From NCBI GenBank assembly GCA_002841335.1, contig PHEY01000010.1:1-63456 (forward strand): DNA of 63,456 bases, in the 5' to 3' direction. The position numbers and the translations under genes were made by a program. The number at the start of each line of letters is the position of its first letter. Position 1 is the stretch's first letter. The notes beneath the pieces were generated by a model. It was not told where the DNA came from. It worked only from the letters and a program-made list of their open reading frames with translations, and made no database searches. Below are positions 44,435-53,380 of the stretch, in pieces. Source of the DNA: Actinobacteria bacterium HGW-Actinobacteria-2 (lineage in GTDB: Bacteria; Actinomycetota; Actinomycetes; Propionibacteriales; Propionibacteriaceae).

Positions 44435-44995
44435 ATGTCACTGCTCGCTACCAAGATCAAGCCCTTCACCGCGACTGCCTACCGGGGCGGGGAGTTCGTC
44501 GAGATCAGCGAGGCGGACACCGTTGGCCAGTGGTCGATCTTCTTCTTCTACCCGGCGGACTTCACCTTCGTCTGCCCGACCGAACTCGGCGATCTGCAGG
44601 ACCACTACGCCGAACTCCGCTCGATCGGCGTCGAGGTGTACGCGGTCAGCGCCGACACCCATTTCGTCCACAAGGCCTGGCACGACACGTCCGAGCAGGT
44701 CGGACGTCTCGAGTTCGCCATGATCGGCGACCCCACCGGCGCCGTGATCGAGAACTTCGACATCATGCGACCTTCTGGAATGGCGGACCGGGGCACTTTC
44801 CTGGTTGATCCCGACGGCATTGTTCAGTTGGTCGAGATCACCGCCGAAGGCGTCGGACGCAATGCCGCTGAGCTGGTCCGCAAGGTCCGCGCGACCCAGT
44901 ACGTCCGTGAGAACCCCGGTCAGGTCTGCCCGGCGAAGTGGGTCACCGGGGCGGCCACCCTGGCGCCTTCGATCGATCTGGTCGGCGCAATCTGA
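44435..44995 (+). CDS. ahpC: Peroxiredoxin, alkyl hydroperoxide reductase C
   Basis: A 186-residue typical 2-Cys peroxiredoxin that reduces H2O2 and organic peroxides. The peroxidatic Cys47 is in FVCPTEL and the resolving Cys165 in GQVCPAKW. AGGAGGAAAT precedes the ATG. No ahpD or ahpF gene adjoins, so electrons come from a reductase encoded elsewhere. No OxyR gene or clear OxyR-type site is seen in the upstream gap. The gene is a single unit, followed at once by a perfect palindrome. Confidence 0.95.
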   Translation: MSLLATKIKPFTATAYRGGEFVEISEADTVGQWSIFFFYPADFTFVCPTELGDLQDHYAELRSIGVEVYAVSADTHFVHKAWHDTSEQVGRLEFAMIGDPTGAVIENFDIMRPSGMADRGTFLVDPDGIVQLVEITAEGVGRNAAELVRKVRATQYVRENPGQVCPAKWVTGAATLAPSIDLVGAI

Positions 44996-44996
44996 C

Positions 44997-45010
44997 AATA
45001 GGGCCCTATT
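44997..45010. promoter_or_regulatory. 14-bp perfect palindrome between ahpC and the cupin gene
   Basis: AATAGGGCCCTATT is a perfect palindrome one base after the ahpC stop. A further half-site AAATAGGGCC lies at 45018-45027, ending directly at the GTG of the next gene. These could be operator half-sites for the cupin gene promoter or a terminator stem for ahpC. Confidence 0.55.
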
Positions 45011-45027
45011 CGGGTAGAAATAGGGCC

Positions 45028-45507
45028 GTGAAACGCTCCCTGATTGCAGCCGCGATCACCGCAGCACTGCTCGTTCTCGGCTTCCTCGGTTTCGAGACCG
45101 CTCGATTCGTGGCGGCCAGCCCCGACCTGTCGACCGATGCGGCCGTCAAGCCGCTGGAAGTCGTCCAGGTCGAGCCCAGCTGGATCAAGTCGGGAAGCCC
45201 GATCTTCAGCCAGGTGGAGATCGCCCGGTCTCCCGACGGGCGAACGGTCAATGGATTGTGGGCTTGCCAAGGCCCGACGACCTTCGAGTGGCAGTTCAAC
45301 GCCGATGAGGTGGTTTACGTCCTGGAGGGCGAAGTACAGGTGAACTACCAGGGCAAAGACTTCGCCCTGCATCCTGGCGACACGGCCGCGTTCCACGGCG
45401 GCACTCGGTCGACCTGGACGGTGCCGAGCTACGTGAAGAAGGCTTACACGCTGCACAACCCCGGCCCGCTGGGTCGGTTCTGGCGCGACACCTTCCCGGC
45501 TCGCTGA
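45028..45507 (+). CDS. Membrane-anchored cupin-domain protein
   Basis: A 159-residue protein with an N-terminal hydrophobic segment (about 7-25) and a cupin barrel: DEVVYVLEGEVQVNYQGKDFALHPGDTAAF, which is the cupin_3/EutQ-like pattern with EG and HPGD (His-Pro-Gly-Asp). Whether it binds a metal is unclear because the usual HxH of motif 1 is replaced. GTG 45028 is probably the first base of a leaderless message. It is next to ahpC but has its own promoter region. The substrate is unknown. Confidence 0.8.
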   Translation: MKRSLIAAAITAALLVLGFLGFETARFVAASPDLSTDAAVKPLEVVQVEPSWIKSGSPIFSQVEIARSPDGRTVNGLWACQGPTTFEWQFNADEVVYVLEGEVQVNYQGKDFALHPGDTAAFHGGTRSTWTVPSYVKKAYTLHNPGPLGRFWRDTFPAR

Positions 45508-45513
45508 TCGAGC

Positions 45514-45642
45514 GGGTTTCGACAACCCGGGCACCGACACGCTCAACCAGCCACGCCCGGGCTTGGACAGGCTCACCCAGTCACCGGCGACCCCACCCGA
45601 CCCCCGCTGGTTGAGCAGCGCAACAGTCGTGTATCGAAACCC
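45514..45642. repeat. Nested inverted repeat, REP-like element
   Basis: GGGTTTCGA (45514-45522) is the reverse complement of TCGAAACCC (45634-45642), and inside it GCTCAACCAG (45541-45550) matches CTGGTTGAGC (45607-45616). The left half matches the element after cydDC (22745-22783). The region between the cupin and lipoprotein genes, 45508-45726, holds no gene. Confidence 0.7.
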
Positions 45643-45726
45643 TGGTCTGAGCCCGTCGAAATCGCTATCGCCGTTTGGGCCGGGCTGCGATCATTGAGCC
45701 AACACTCTCCCCCCGACAGAAGTTCA

Positions 45727-46626
45727 ATGCCCGATATCCCGTTTGCCACCCGCCCGATGACCCGCCGCGTCCTGCTGGGCGCGGTGTCCGTGGGCGCGAT
45801 CGCCGCCTGGACCGGCTGCGCCCCGTCCGTCCCGACGCCGTCCGGTCTTCGGCGAAGCCCGAGTCCGGACGCACCCCTGCCCGCACCCACCGCCTCTGCG
45901 GCCCCCGGGCCGTTCGCCTCCGGCACCCTGACCTCCACAGCCACCGGGTCGGACCATCAGTGGCTGATCGCCTACCCGCCCGGAGCCAAGCAGGGTGACC
46001 GCCTCCCGGTCGTGGTGATGCTGCACGGCTACGGCGACAACATCTCCACGATCCAGCTCCACCAGTACTCGCAGGCGCTGGCCCAGATCGTCGCCAACGG
46101 CGGCACGCCCTTCGCGATCGCCGCCATCAACGGCGACAACCGGTTCTGGCAGAAGACCGGCACCCAGGACGCCGGTGCCCTGATCGCCGCCGAGTTCGTG
46201 CCGTTCCTGAAGACCCTGGGCCTGAACACCAAGCGGATGGCCTTGTCAGGCTGGTCGATGGGCGGCTGGGGAACCCTGCGACTGGCCTGCGACGAACTCC
46301 ACGGAAAACTGCGCGCGGTGGCAGCGGTGAGCACACCGTGCTACGCCACCTTTGCCGAGCTTCCCGGCCAGGGCTGGATGACGCCGGCCGACTTCGCCGC
46401 CGCCAACTTCTACACCCGGCCCGAGCGGCTCGCCGACCTGCCGATCTACCTGGCCTGCGGCGAATCGGACGGGTTCTTCCGCGGCAACGTCGCCTTCGCC
46501 GACATCCTGGCCAACACCGCCGGCGTCCACACTCCCGTGGTGAACTTCGGCCCCGGTGGGCACAGCCACGAGTATTGGCAATCCGTGGGGCCGTCGCAGC
46601 TTCGCTTCCTCAGTCAACACCTGTGA
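45727..46626 (+). CDS. Lipoprotein esterase, alpha/beta hydrolase fold
   Basis: A 299-residue exported protein. The N-terminus has a twin-arginine-like MTRRVLLG, a hydrophobic stretch and a lipobox WTGC, so it is likely a Tat-routed lipoprotein. A Pro/Ser-rich spacer follows. The hydrolase domain has VVVMLHGYGD, nucleophile elbow GWSMGGWG, and a late His in GGHSHEYW, as in esterase D-like and PHB-depolymerase-like enzymes. ATG 45727 is used; ATG 45757 (directly MTRRVLLG) is plausible and would suit the signal better. The substrate is unknown. Confidence 0.8.
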   Translation: MPDIPFATRPMTRRVLLGAVSVGAIAAWTGCAPSVPTPSGLRRSPSPDAPLPAPTASAAPGPFASGTLTSTATGSDHQWLIAYPPGAKQGDRLPVVVMLHGYGDNISTIQLHQYSQALAQIVANGGTPFAIAAINGDNRFWQKTGTQDAGALIAAEFVPFLKTLGLNTKRMALSGWSMGGWGTLRLACDELHGKLRAVAAVSTPCYATFAELPGQGWMTPADFAAANFYTRPERLADLPIYLACGESDGFFRGNVAFADILANTAGVHTPVVNFGPGGHSHEYWQSVGPSQLRFLSQHL

Positions 46627-46648
46627 CGATGCCGCTCTGGCCCGCATA

Positions 46649-47272
46649 ATGGCCAACGTGACGGAAACGGCCGACTCGGCGAAGCGCTTCGACCAGACGA
46701 TGCTGTCCTTGGAGCGACGCTTCTTTCCCGACGCGCGCGAATGGGTGGTGACTCGTGCCAGTGGCGACACGGTCGAGGTTGCGATCGGGACCGGACTGAA
46801 CCTGCCTTACTACGGCGCCGACGTCCGGCTGACTGGGGTGGATCTGAGCCCGGCGATGCTGGCCGTGGCCGTCGAGCGCGCTGCCCAGCGCGGACGGAAG
46901 CTGCACGCGGTGGTCGGCGATGCCGCGCAGCTGCCGTTCGCCGATGCCAGCTTCGACTCGCTGGTGTGCACCTTCGCGCTGTGCGAGGTGCCGGACGTCG
47001 GTGTCGCCCTGACCGAGTTCGCCCGGGTACTGCGTCCCGGAGGACGACTGCTGCTGGCCGACCATGTGGTGGCCACCACAGCCATCGTCCGTCTCGGTCA
47101 ACGCCTGCTGGAGGCGATCACGATTCCGGCGAGCGGGGAGCACTACACCCGACGCCCCGCGGCCCAGCTGCCGGCCGATTTCACGGTGGTGGACTCCCAC
47201 CGCCGCACGAAGGGGGCGGTGGAGTACGTAGAGGCACGCACGCGCCCCGCCAGTGTCATCGGCGGCCAGTAA
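46649..47272 (+). CDS. Class I SAM-dependent methyltransferase
   Basis: A 207-residue Rossmann methyltransferase of the UbiE/Methyltransf_11 type. The SAM-binding motif I is VEVAIGTGLNLPYY, and GVDLSPAML, DAAQLPFADASFD and VLRPGGRLLLADH mark the later motifs. A -10-like CATAAT at 46645-46650 overlaps the ATG, so a transcript from it would start near the GTG at 46658 (VTETADSAK), giving a protein three residues shorter. It is 22 bases after the lipoprotein gene and could also be read from there. The acceptor is unknown. Confidence 0.85.
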   Translation: MANVTETADSAKRFDQTMLSLERRFFPDAREWVVTRASGDTVEVAIGTGLNLPYYGADVRLTGVDLSPAMLAVAVERAAQRGRKLHAVVGDAAQLPFADASFDSLVCTFALCEVPDVGVALTEFARVLRPGGRLLLADHVVATTAIVRLGQRLLEAITIPASGEHYTRRPAAQLPADFTVVDSHRRTKGAVEYVEARTRPASVIGGQ

Positions 47273-47303
47273 CGTCATTGCCACCATCACGAGGAGGACG
47301 CCC

Positions 47304-47852
47304 GTGAGTACCCTGGCCAACCGACCGAAACTGGCCCTGCTGGTGATCGACTTCCAGAACGGCGTCGTGGCCGACGTGTTCGAGCGCGACAAAGTTGCGG
47401 CCACCATCAAAGACCTGGTGGACCGGGCGCGTGCCACCGGCACTCCGGTGATCTGGGTCCAGGACGTCGACGGCGGCCGCGACGAGGGCAGCGAGGCCTG
47501 GGAGATCATCCCCGAGCTGAATCCGCTGCCGACCGAGCCGCGAGTGCAGAAGCGCTACGGAGACGCCTTCGAAGCCACCGACCTGGAAGAGCGGCTCGCC
47601 GCAGCCCGGGTGGGCAAGCTATTCGTCGCCGGCGCCCAGACCGACGCCTGCATCCGCTCCACCCTGCACGGAGCGGTGACCCGCGGTTACGACACCATCC
47701 TGGTCGCCGACGCCCACACCACCGAGGACCTCACCGAGTGGGGCAACCCCAGCCCGGCGGCCGTGATCGCCCACACCAATCTGTACTGGCAGTACCACTC
47801 GGCGCCCGACCGCGAAGTGGGCACGCTGAACGCCGCCGACGTCACCTTCTAG
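47304..47852 (+). CDS. Isochorismatase-family cysteine hydrolase
   Basis: A 182-residue cysteine hydrolase with the catalytic triad Asp16 (VIDFQNG), Lys83 (VQKRYGDAF) and Cys116 (AQTDACIRST). Family members hydrolyse nicotinamide, isochorismate, N-carbamoyl compounds or phenazine precursors; the reaction here is not known. GTG 47304 has GAGGAGG six bases upstream. It follows the methyltransferase by 31 bases in the same direction. A convergent Nif11-like gene lies 19 bases after the stop. Confidence 0.88.
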   Translation: MSTLANRPKLALLVIDFQNGVVADVFERDKVAATIKDLVDRARATGTPVIWVQDVDGGRDEGSEAWEIIPELNPLPTEPRVQKRYGDAFEATDLEERLAAARVGKLFVAGAQTDACIRSTLHGAVTRGYDTILVADAHTTEDLTEWGNPSPAAVIAHTNLYWQYHSAPDREVGTLNAADVTF

Positions 47853-47871
47853 CGCCTGGCGGCTCCCCGTC

Positions 47872-48093
47872 CTAGGTCCACCAAATGGTGCGAGAACGCG
47901 GGTTGCCGGAGGACTCGAAAACGTCGCCGGCCTCCTTGAGCACCGCCAACAGTTCGGCGTCGGTGAAGTCGTAGCCATCGGCAGTGGCCGCGGCAACGAA
48001 GTCCTCCATCCCTTCGATCAGGTTGTACTTGGTGCGAAACACCTTGTCTTCGCCCCCTGCGATCAGAAATCGCTCCACCTCTGCTCGTGCCAT
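47872..48093 (-). CDS. Nif11-like small protein
   Basis: A 73-residue protein. Residues 4-50 fit the Nif11 domain: FLIAGGEDKVFRTKYN, then FVAAATADGYDFTDAELLAV. The domain appears in leader regions of ribosomally made peptides and in small proteins of unknown function. After the domain, the tail ends SSGNPRSRTIWWT, a short segment with two tryptophans. GGGAGA precedes the ATG. No peptide-modifying enzyme, protease or transporter gene adjoins, so a peptide precursor role is not supported by context. Standalone regulatory or binding roles remain possible. Confidence 0.7.
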   Translation of the reverse strand: MARAEVERFLIAGGEDKVFRTKYNLIEGMEDFVAAATADGYDFTDAELLAVLKEAGDVFESSGNPRSRTIWWT

Positions 48094-48271
48094 GAATGTC
48101 TCCCGTCATCGTCACGCCCCTTGGCGATGCGGTGAGCCTAGGAAGCAGTCCGGGCGCGATTGCGGCGATCCCAGGGCCGAAACCAAGAAGAAACATGCCG
48201 CGTCGCGACTCTCGTCGACGCCGCCGCCGGCCGATGGCTCAACTAGGCTGGAAGCAGCCAAGGAGGATGAC

Positions 48272-48676
48272 ATGCAGCACGCTCACCGTCTGATCGCGGC
48301 CGCCGCGCTCGCTTCGCTGTTGACCGGCTGCGCTGCGGAAGGAAACACCGTGACCCCGACGCCATCACCATCGCGCCCGCCGTTCCAGACGATGCCGCCG
48401 CTGACCCCGTCCGGCTCGCCGATGACGCCCTCGCCGACGCAACTGACGGCCATCACCACCGACCTCGCCGCCCGCGGCGTCACCGAGACCTTCACCGTGG
48501 TGAAGTCGTTGTCGATCACCTGGCGCGACGGCTCACTGGGCTGCCCCGAGCCGGGGAAGGTGTACACCCAGGCGTTGGTGCCTGGCGCACAGATCGTGGT
48601 TGCAGTGGGCGCCACCGAGTACGACTACCGCTTCGGACGCGGTGACGCCCCCCTGCTGTGTCAGAAAGCCAAGTGA
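48272..48676 (+). CDS. Small secreted lipoprotein, unknown
   Basis: A 134-residue protein with a short signal peptide and lipobox LLTGC at about 16-20, a Thr/Pro/Ser-rich spacer, and an unknown domain of about 80 residues with two cysteines (SLGCPEPGKV and PLLCQKAK) that could form a disulphide. The pattern WRDGSLGCPEPG...QALVPG occurs in other actinobacterial lipoproteins. AGGAGGATGAC precedes the ATG. Nothing else of its role can be read. Confidence 0.75.
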   Translation: MQHAHRLIAAAALASLLTGCAAEGNTVTPTPSPSRPPFQTMPPLTPSGSPMTPSPTQLTAITTDLAARGVTETFTVVKSLSITWRDGSLGCPEPGKVYTQALVPGAQIVVAVGATEYDYRFGRGDAPLLCQKAK

Positions 48677-48685
48677 GGCTCCTGC

Positions 48686-51600
48686 TCAGCGGAAGCTGAG
48701 CAGGAGGGCCTCCTTGGCTCCGGACTTGTTGTCGATCGCCACCACCATTACGCCCTTGGGCTTCTGAGCCGCCGCAGCCGCGACGTCCATGGTGATCGGC
48801 AGGGTCGCCGTTCCGTTGCGCGGCACCACGGTGTAGCCACCGTTGGAGATCGCCGGCTTCCACGGATCGTAGGTCGCCACGCCCGGCATCTCGTCGCCGG
48901 CCTTCGCATCCTCGACGGTGAAGCTGGCCACGCTGTAGGTGAACCCACCCGCAGCCTCGGTCAGGCCCAGGTCCGACGCCACCACCGGGATGAGGATCGT
49001 GCTGGAGTCGGTCGGTGCGGAGGGCAGGAAGCCCGTAGAGAAGAGATCCTCGGTCGCAGCATCGTAGACGAACCCTTCCATGACGCCGTTGAAGTCGCCG
49101 GAACGAATGGCACCGGAGTCAGCGGCGAACAGGATCATGTCGGTTTGGCCGTCGTTGTTGTTGTCGATGGCCACGTCGAACTCGTCGGACGCAGCATTCG
49201 ACCAGCGGTCGTGGTTGTTGATCGCGAACACCAACAGCTTGTCGTTGCCGAAGTCGAACGACTGCACGCCCGCGGCGGCCAGGTCGTAACCGGACCCACC
49301 GAACTTCGACGACACGTCGGCACCATCGGTGAGACCGAGGGTGTAGACGTCGGCGCCGGCGTCAACGGCCCCGAAGTAGTTGCTCAACCGCAAGGTCGCG
49401 CTCTTCGAGGTCGGTGCACCCACCGTGCCGATTGTCGCCGCAGGATCCACCCGCAGGCTGCCGGTCACCTTCGCCTGTGCCCGCGGCACCAGCAGGTACG
49501 GCACCCGCAACGTCCCGGCGGTTGAGGTGACCACGACATCGCCCGACACTTGGTAGAAGTCACCGGCCGCGGACGATCCGATGTTGCGAGCGTCCACACC
49601 GAGGACCAGGCCGATCGTCGCCGACTTGCCGGCGCCGACCTTGACCTTGGTGGTGCTGAGCTTCACCGTGGCCGGACGCGAGCCGGCACCGGCCTGAGTG
49701 CTCAGGGTGTAGGTGACCGCGCTGGTGCCGGTGTTGGTGATGGTGAGGGTCTTGGTGCCCAGGTAGGCGATGTTCGGCTCGGTGAAGCCGAAGCTCAGCG
49801 TGCCCTCACCAACCTTGCCCGACTTGGTGCGGTACTGGTCACCGGTCACGATCGTGGTGTTGGTCACCGCCTGCGCCGGATCGACCAGGCCCGCGCCGCT
49901 GTCGATCACCGTGGAGCCATCCACCTTCTCCGGGTCAGAGGTGTTGACCAGTGAGGTCGCAACCTGGCTCGCCGTCCAGTTCGGATGAGCCTGGACGGCC
50001 AAGGCCGCCACGCCGGCCACATGCGGTGCGGCCATCGAGGTGCCCGACAAGATCGCAGCACCACTGCCCGTACCGATTCCTGCCGAGGCGATCGACACCC
50101 CCGGGGCGGCCAGCGACGGGCTCAGGCCCGAGTCGCCGTTCACCGGACCGCGCGAGGAGAAGTCGGCCACCTGGCGGAACGCCGGGTTGTCGAGCTGCGT
50201 CTCCGCCAGGGTCACGTCCACTCCAGCAAGGCCGATCACCTTGGCCGAGTCCGCCGCAGCAGCCCCCAGGAAGGGGATGGTGACGGTGTAGGCCACGCCA
50301 TCATCAGGGTTGCTGGTGATCTCGCCTTCGAATGGCGGCAGCCCATCAGAGCTGTTGATCATCAGTACAGCGGCAGCACCGGCCTGCTGGCCGAAGATCG
50401 CCTTCGCCACCCGTGCGCAGGTGCCTCGCTTCACGATCGCCAACTGGTGACCGCCCGAGACGATCCCCGCATCGGCGAAGGCCTTAGCCGAGCAACCCAG
50501 CGACTCGTTCACCCCCGCTGTGGCCGGATCATCAGCGATGACCACAGCCTTCACAGACCCCAGTCCCGCCAGGGACCCGTCGTTGGCGTTGATCACGTCC
50601 AGCGACGTGCCCCCTCCGGAGAGGGTCGCGCCGGGGAAGGTTCCGACGCTGTCGACCGCGGCCACCGAGATCACACCCTGACCGGCGGCAGGCGATCCGG
50701 TGATGTAGGGACTCGTCCCCGCATTGCCGGAGGAGGCCACCACCACGATGCCGGCCGCGACCGCGTTGGATGCAGCCACCGCATCCGGATCAGTGGAACG
50801 GCCGAAAGGACCGCCCAAGGACATGTTGATCACGTCCATGCCGTTGGCCACGGCCCAGTCGATCGCCTGAGCAGTGACATCGGTGGATCCCTCGCACCCG
50901 AAGACCCGCAGCGCGTACAGGTCGGCCTGCGGGGCGACGCCCGGACCCACCTTGAAGGCGGTCGCCTTGACATCGGCATCGGTGTAGGGGCCGGTGTAGG
51001 TCTTGCCGGCGGAGGTCACGCCGCTGCCAGCAGCGGTACCCGCAACGTGGGTGCCGTGGCCTTCACAGTCGAGCGGGTTCGCATCCGGGACCGGGGTCGT
51101 CTTGCCGGGGGTGGCGGCGTCGTAGTCGTCGCCGGCGAAGTCGTAGCCGCCCTTGATTCGCGGCGCGTTCGCCCCGAACAGCGCCGGATCGGCCGCGCTG
51201 GTGGACGACGCTTTCGCGCTCGTGTAGGCCTCGGCCGTCCCCGGACCGCCGAAGTCGGCGTGGGTGTAGTCGATGCCGGTGTCGATGATGGCCACCTTCA
51301 CACCGGTACCGGTCTTGCCACTGCTGGTCCAGGTGGCCGGTGCACCGATGTAGGGCACCGAGGTGGTGTTGTCGAGGGTCTTGGGAGTCAGCGTCCGAAC
51401 GCCGATGACGCCCGGCAGCTTCGCCAGGGAGTCGGCCTTGGAGGCCTGAATGCGCACCCGGATGCCGTTGTAGGCCGACTGCAGCTGGGCATCGACCTTG
51501 CCGCCCTTGGCCTTGATGTCATCGGTGATGGCGCTCTGGGCTTTGCGGAGGGTGGCCCGCACGCTGTCGCGCTCGGCCTTCGACAGCCGATGGTCGGCCT

Positions 51601-51826
51601 TGGCCTGAACGACGGCGACCGGATCGCCACTGAGTTGGACCATCACGTTGATCTTGCCGTCACGCTGCATGGCGCGAGGCTTCACGGTGGTACCGATCGA
51701 GCCCTTACTGGGGGACTTGGCGAAATCGTCGGAACGATCCGAACCAGGACCTGCAAGGGCGGGGGTGGGTGTCGCGAGGGCGACACTGAGGGCTGCGAGG
51801 GGGACCAGGATGGTCTTCAGCTTCAC
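48686..51826 (-). CDS. Secreted subtilisin-family serine protease
   Basis: A 1046-residue S8 protease. After a signal peptide (ending PALA) comes an inhibitor-I9-type propeptide (about 40-130). The catalytic Asp is in IIDTGIDYTHAD near residue 181, His in GHGTHVAGT near 259 and Ser in SGTSMAAPHVAG near 594. A PA domain is inserted between His and Ser (TCARVAKAIFGQQAGAAAVLMIN). The C-terminal 430 residues are beta-sandwich domains with no cell-wall sorting signal. It is likely a secreted endoprotease. GTG 51826 is used, preceded by AAAGG; the frame is open to 51868. It stops nine bases from the convergent lipoprotein gene. Confidence 0.93.
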   Translation of the reverse strand: MKLKTILVPLAALSVALATPTPALAGPGSDRSDDFAKSPSKGSIGTTVKPRAMQRDGKINVMVQLSGDPVAVVQAKADHRLSKAERDSVRATLRKAQSAITDDIKAKGGKVDAQLQSAYNGIRVRIQASKADSLAKLPGVIGVRTLTPKTLDNTTSVPYIGAPATWTSSGKTGTGVKVAIIDTGIDYTHADFGGPGTAEAYTSAKASSTSAADPALFGANAPRIKGGYDFAGDDYDAATPGKTTPVPDANPLDCEGHGTHVAGTAAGSGVTSAGKTYTGPYTDADVKATAFKVGPGVAPQADLYALRVFGCEGSTDVTAQAIDWAVANGMDVINMSLGGPFGRSTDPDAVAASNAVAAGIVVVASSGNAGTSPYITGSPAAGQGVISVAAVDSVGTFPGATLSGGGTSLDVINANDGSLAGLGSVKAVVIADDPATAGVNESLGCSAKAFADAGIVSGGHQLAIVKRGTCARVAKAIFGQQAGAAAVLMINSSDGLPPFEGEITSNPDDGVAYTVTIPFLGAAAADSAKVIGLAGVDVTLAETQLDNPAFRQVADFSSRGPVNGDSGLSPSLAAPGVSIASAGIGTGSGAAILSGTSMAAPHVAGVAALAVQAHPNWTASQVATSLVNTSDPEKVDGSTVIDSGAGLVDPAQAVTNTTIVTGDQYRTKSGKVGEGTLSFGFTEPNIAYLGTKTLTITNTGTSAVTYTLSTQAGAGSRPATVKLSTTKVKVGAGKSATIGLVLGVDARNIGSSAAGDFYQVSGDVVVTSTAGTLRVPYLLVPRAQAKVTGSLRVDPAATIGTVGAPTSKSATLRLSNYFGAVDAGADVYTLGLTDGADVSSKFGGSGYDLAAAGVQSFDFGNDKLLVFAINNHDRWSNAASDEFDVAIDNNNDGQTDMILFAADSGAIRSGDFNGVMEGFVYDAATEDLFSTGFLPSAPTDSSTILIPVVASDLGLTEAAGGFTYSVASFTVEDAKAGDEMPGVATYDPWKPAISNGGYTVVPRNGTATLPITMDVAAAAAQKPKGVMVVAIDNKSGAKEALLLSFR

Positions 51827-52003
51827 AGTGAACGACCTTTCTGCGGATAGCGGCGCAGGATGTGTCAACTGACCAGGCCACGCTATTTGTCACCCGTATG
51901 GGGGTCAAGGGCTACCGGGTTACGAACGGGCTTCATTGATGAATCTGTGAAGACTTCGACCCATTGACCGCCGAAATCCGCACGTCAGGGGCACGCTGGG
52001 GGT

Positions 52004-53380
52004 ATGGACGTCGATCTCACCTTCCTGGGCGGTGCCGGCACGGTGACCGGCTCGAAGTTCCTGCTGCACTCCGGCTCGACGCGGGTTCTGGTCGACGCCG
52101 GGGTCTTCCAAGGAGAGAAGCAGTACCGCCTGCTCAACTGGGAGCCCTTCCCGGTACCTCCTGCTGAGTTGTCCGCCGTGCTGATCACCCACGCCCACAC
52201 CGACCACGTGGGCTACCTCCCGGTACTGGTGCGCGACGGATTCGCCGGGGAGGTGCTGGCCACCGAGGCGACCGCAGAGCTGGCGGCCATCGTCCTGCGC
52301 GATGCCGCCTTCCTGGCCGAGCGCGATGCCGCACACGCCGCCGAAGGCGGCTACTCCAAGCACCAGCCACCCTTGCCGCTGTTCACCATCGGAGATGTCG
52401 AGCAAGCCCTGAAGCTGTTCCGGGTCGTGGATTTCGACACCGACTACGACCTCGACGACGGCTGGAGCGCGCGCTGGACTCGGGCGGGTCACATCCTCGG
52501 CTCGGCAAGCATCCGGGTGCAGACTCCGTCGGGATCGGTGCTGTTCTCCGGCGACCTCGGTCGCAGCATCCATCCCGTCCTGCGCGCCCGGGAGACCCCG
52601 CCGGGCGCCGACGTCGTCCTGATCGAGTCGACCTACGGCGACCGGGAGCACTTCGAGCCGGACGGCGCCGCGCACGAGCCCTTGGCGGACGTGATCCGAC
52701 GCACGGCTCGGCGTGGTGGCTCGGTGCTGGTTCCCGCGTTCGCGGTGGACCGCACCGAGGTCGTCCTCAAGACCATCACCGAGCTGATGAAGGACGGACG
52801 CATCCCCACCCTGCCGGTGTATGTGAACTCCCCCATGGCACTGGCGGCCCTGCGGGTCTACCGCGACCCCCGGTTCGCCGACGAGCTGCGCCCCGACCTG
52901 GACGCTGACACCTTCGTCGACCTGCCCCAGTTGCACGAGGTGCGCACCACAGAGGACTCGATCAAGCTCAACAACCCGAAGGTGCCCTCGATCATCATCT
53001 CCTCCTCCGGCATGGCCACCGGGGGTCGGGTGCTGCACCACCTGGAACACCTCCTGCCCGACGACCGCAATGCTGTGGTGCTCACCGGCTACCAAGCCGT
53101 CGGCACGCGCGGACGGTCACTGGCCGACGGCGCCCGGCACCTGAAGATGCACGGACGCGACGTGCCCGTGCGCGCCGAGGTCCTCACCGACGAAGAGTTC
53201 AGCGTGCACGCCGATGCCTCCGAACTGGTCGACTGGCTCGACGCGCTATCGCCGGCGCCTCGGCAGGTCTACTGCGTCCATGGTGATCCGGACTCGGCCG
53301 CCGCCCTGGCACGGACGCTGACCGCCTGCGGCCGAGCCGCACAGGTCGCCGCGTACGGAACGAGTGTCAGTCTCGGTTGA
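52004..53380 (+). CDS. MBL-fold beta-CASP ribonuclease-like hydrolase
   Basis: A 458-residue metallo-beta-lactamase-fold protein with the zinc motif THAHTDHVGYLP near residue 62, GHILGSASI near 165, and FSGDLGR. A beta-CASP domain and the C-terminal RMMBL part follow, with SSSGMATGGRVLHHL and EEFSVHADASELVDWL. This layout matches CPSF73-like and YSH1-type RNA-processing enzymes in bacteria. It lacks the RNase J C-terminal domain. It probably cleaves RNA, but activity is inferred. ATG 52004 has no strong ribosome binding site. Its 3' end overlaps the convergent phosphatase by 14 bases. Confidence 0.88.
   Translation: MDVDLTFLGGAGTVTGSKFLLHSGSTRVLVDAGVFQGEKQYRLLNWEPFPVPPAELSAVLITHAHTDHVGYLPVLVRDGFAGEVLATEATAELAAIVLRDAAFLAERDAAHAAEGGYSKHQPPLPLFTIGDVEQALKLFRVVDFDTDYDLDDGWSARWTRAGHILGSASIRVQTPSGSVLFSGDLGRSIHPVLRARETPPGADVVLIESTYGDREHFEPDGAAHEPLADVIRRTARRGGSVLVPAFAVDRTEVVLKTITELMKDGRIPTLPVYVNSPMALAALRVYRDPRFADELRPDLDADTFVDLPQLHEVRTTEDSIKLNNPKVPSIIISSSGMATGGRVLHHLEHLLPDDRNAVVLTGYQAVGTRGRSLADGARHLKMHGRDVPVRAEVLTDEEFSVHADASELVDWLDALSPAPRQVYCVHGDPDSAAALARTLTACGRAAQVAAYGTSVSLG

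Noticed and set aside
48296-48320. A possible RiPP cluster formed by the Nif11-like gene and the lipoprotein
   Set aside because: The lipoprotein has an ordinary lipobox and spacer and no modification or transport motif.
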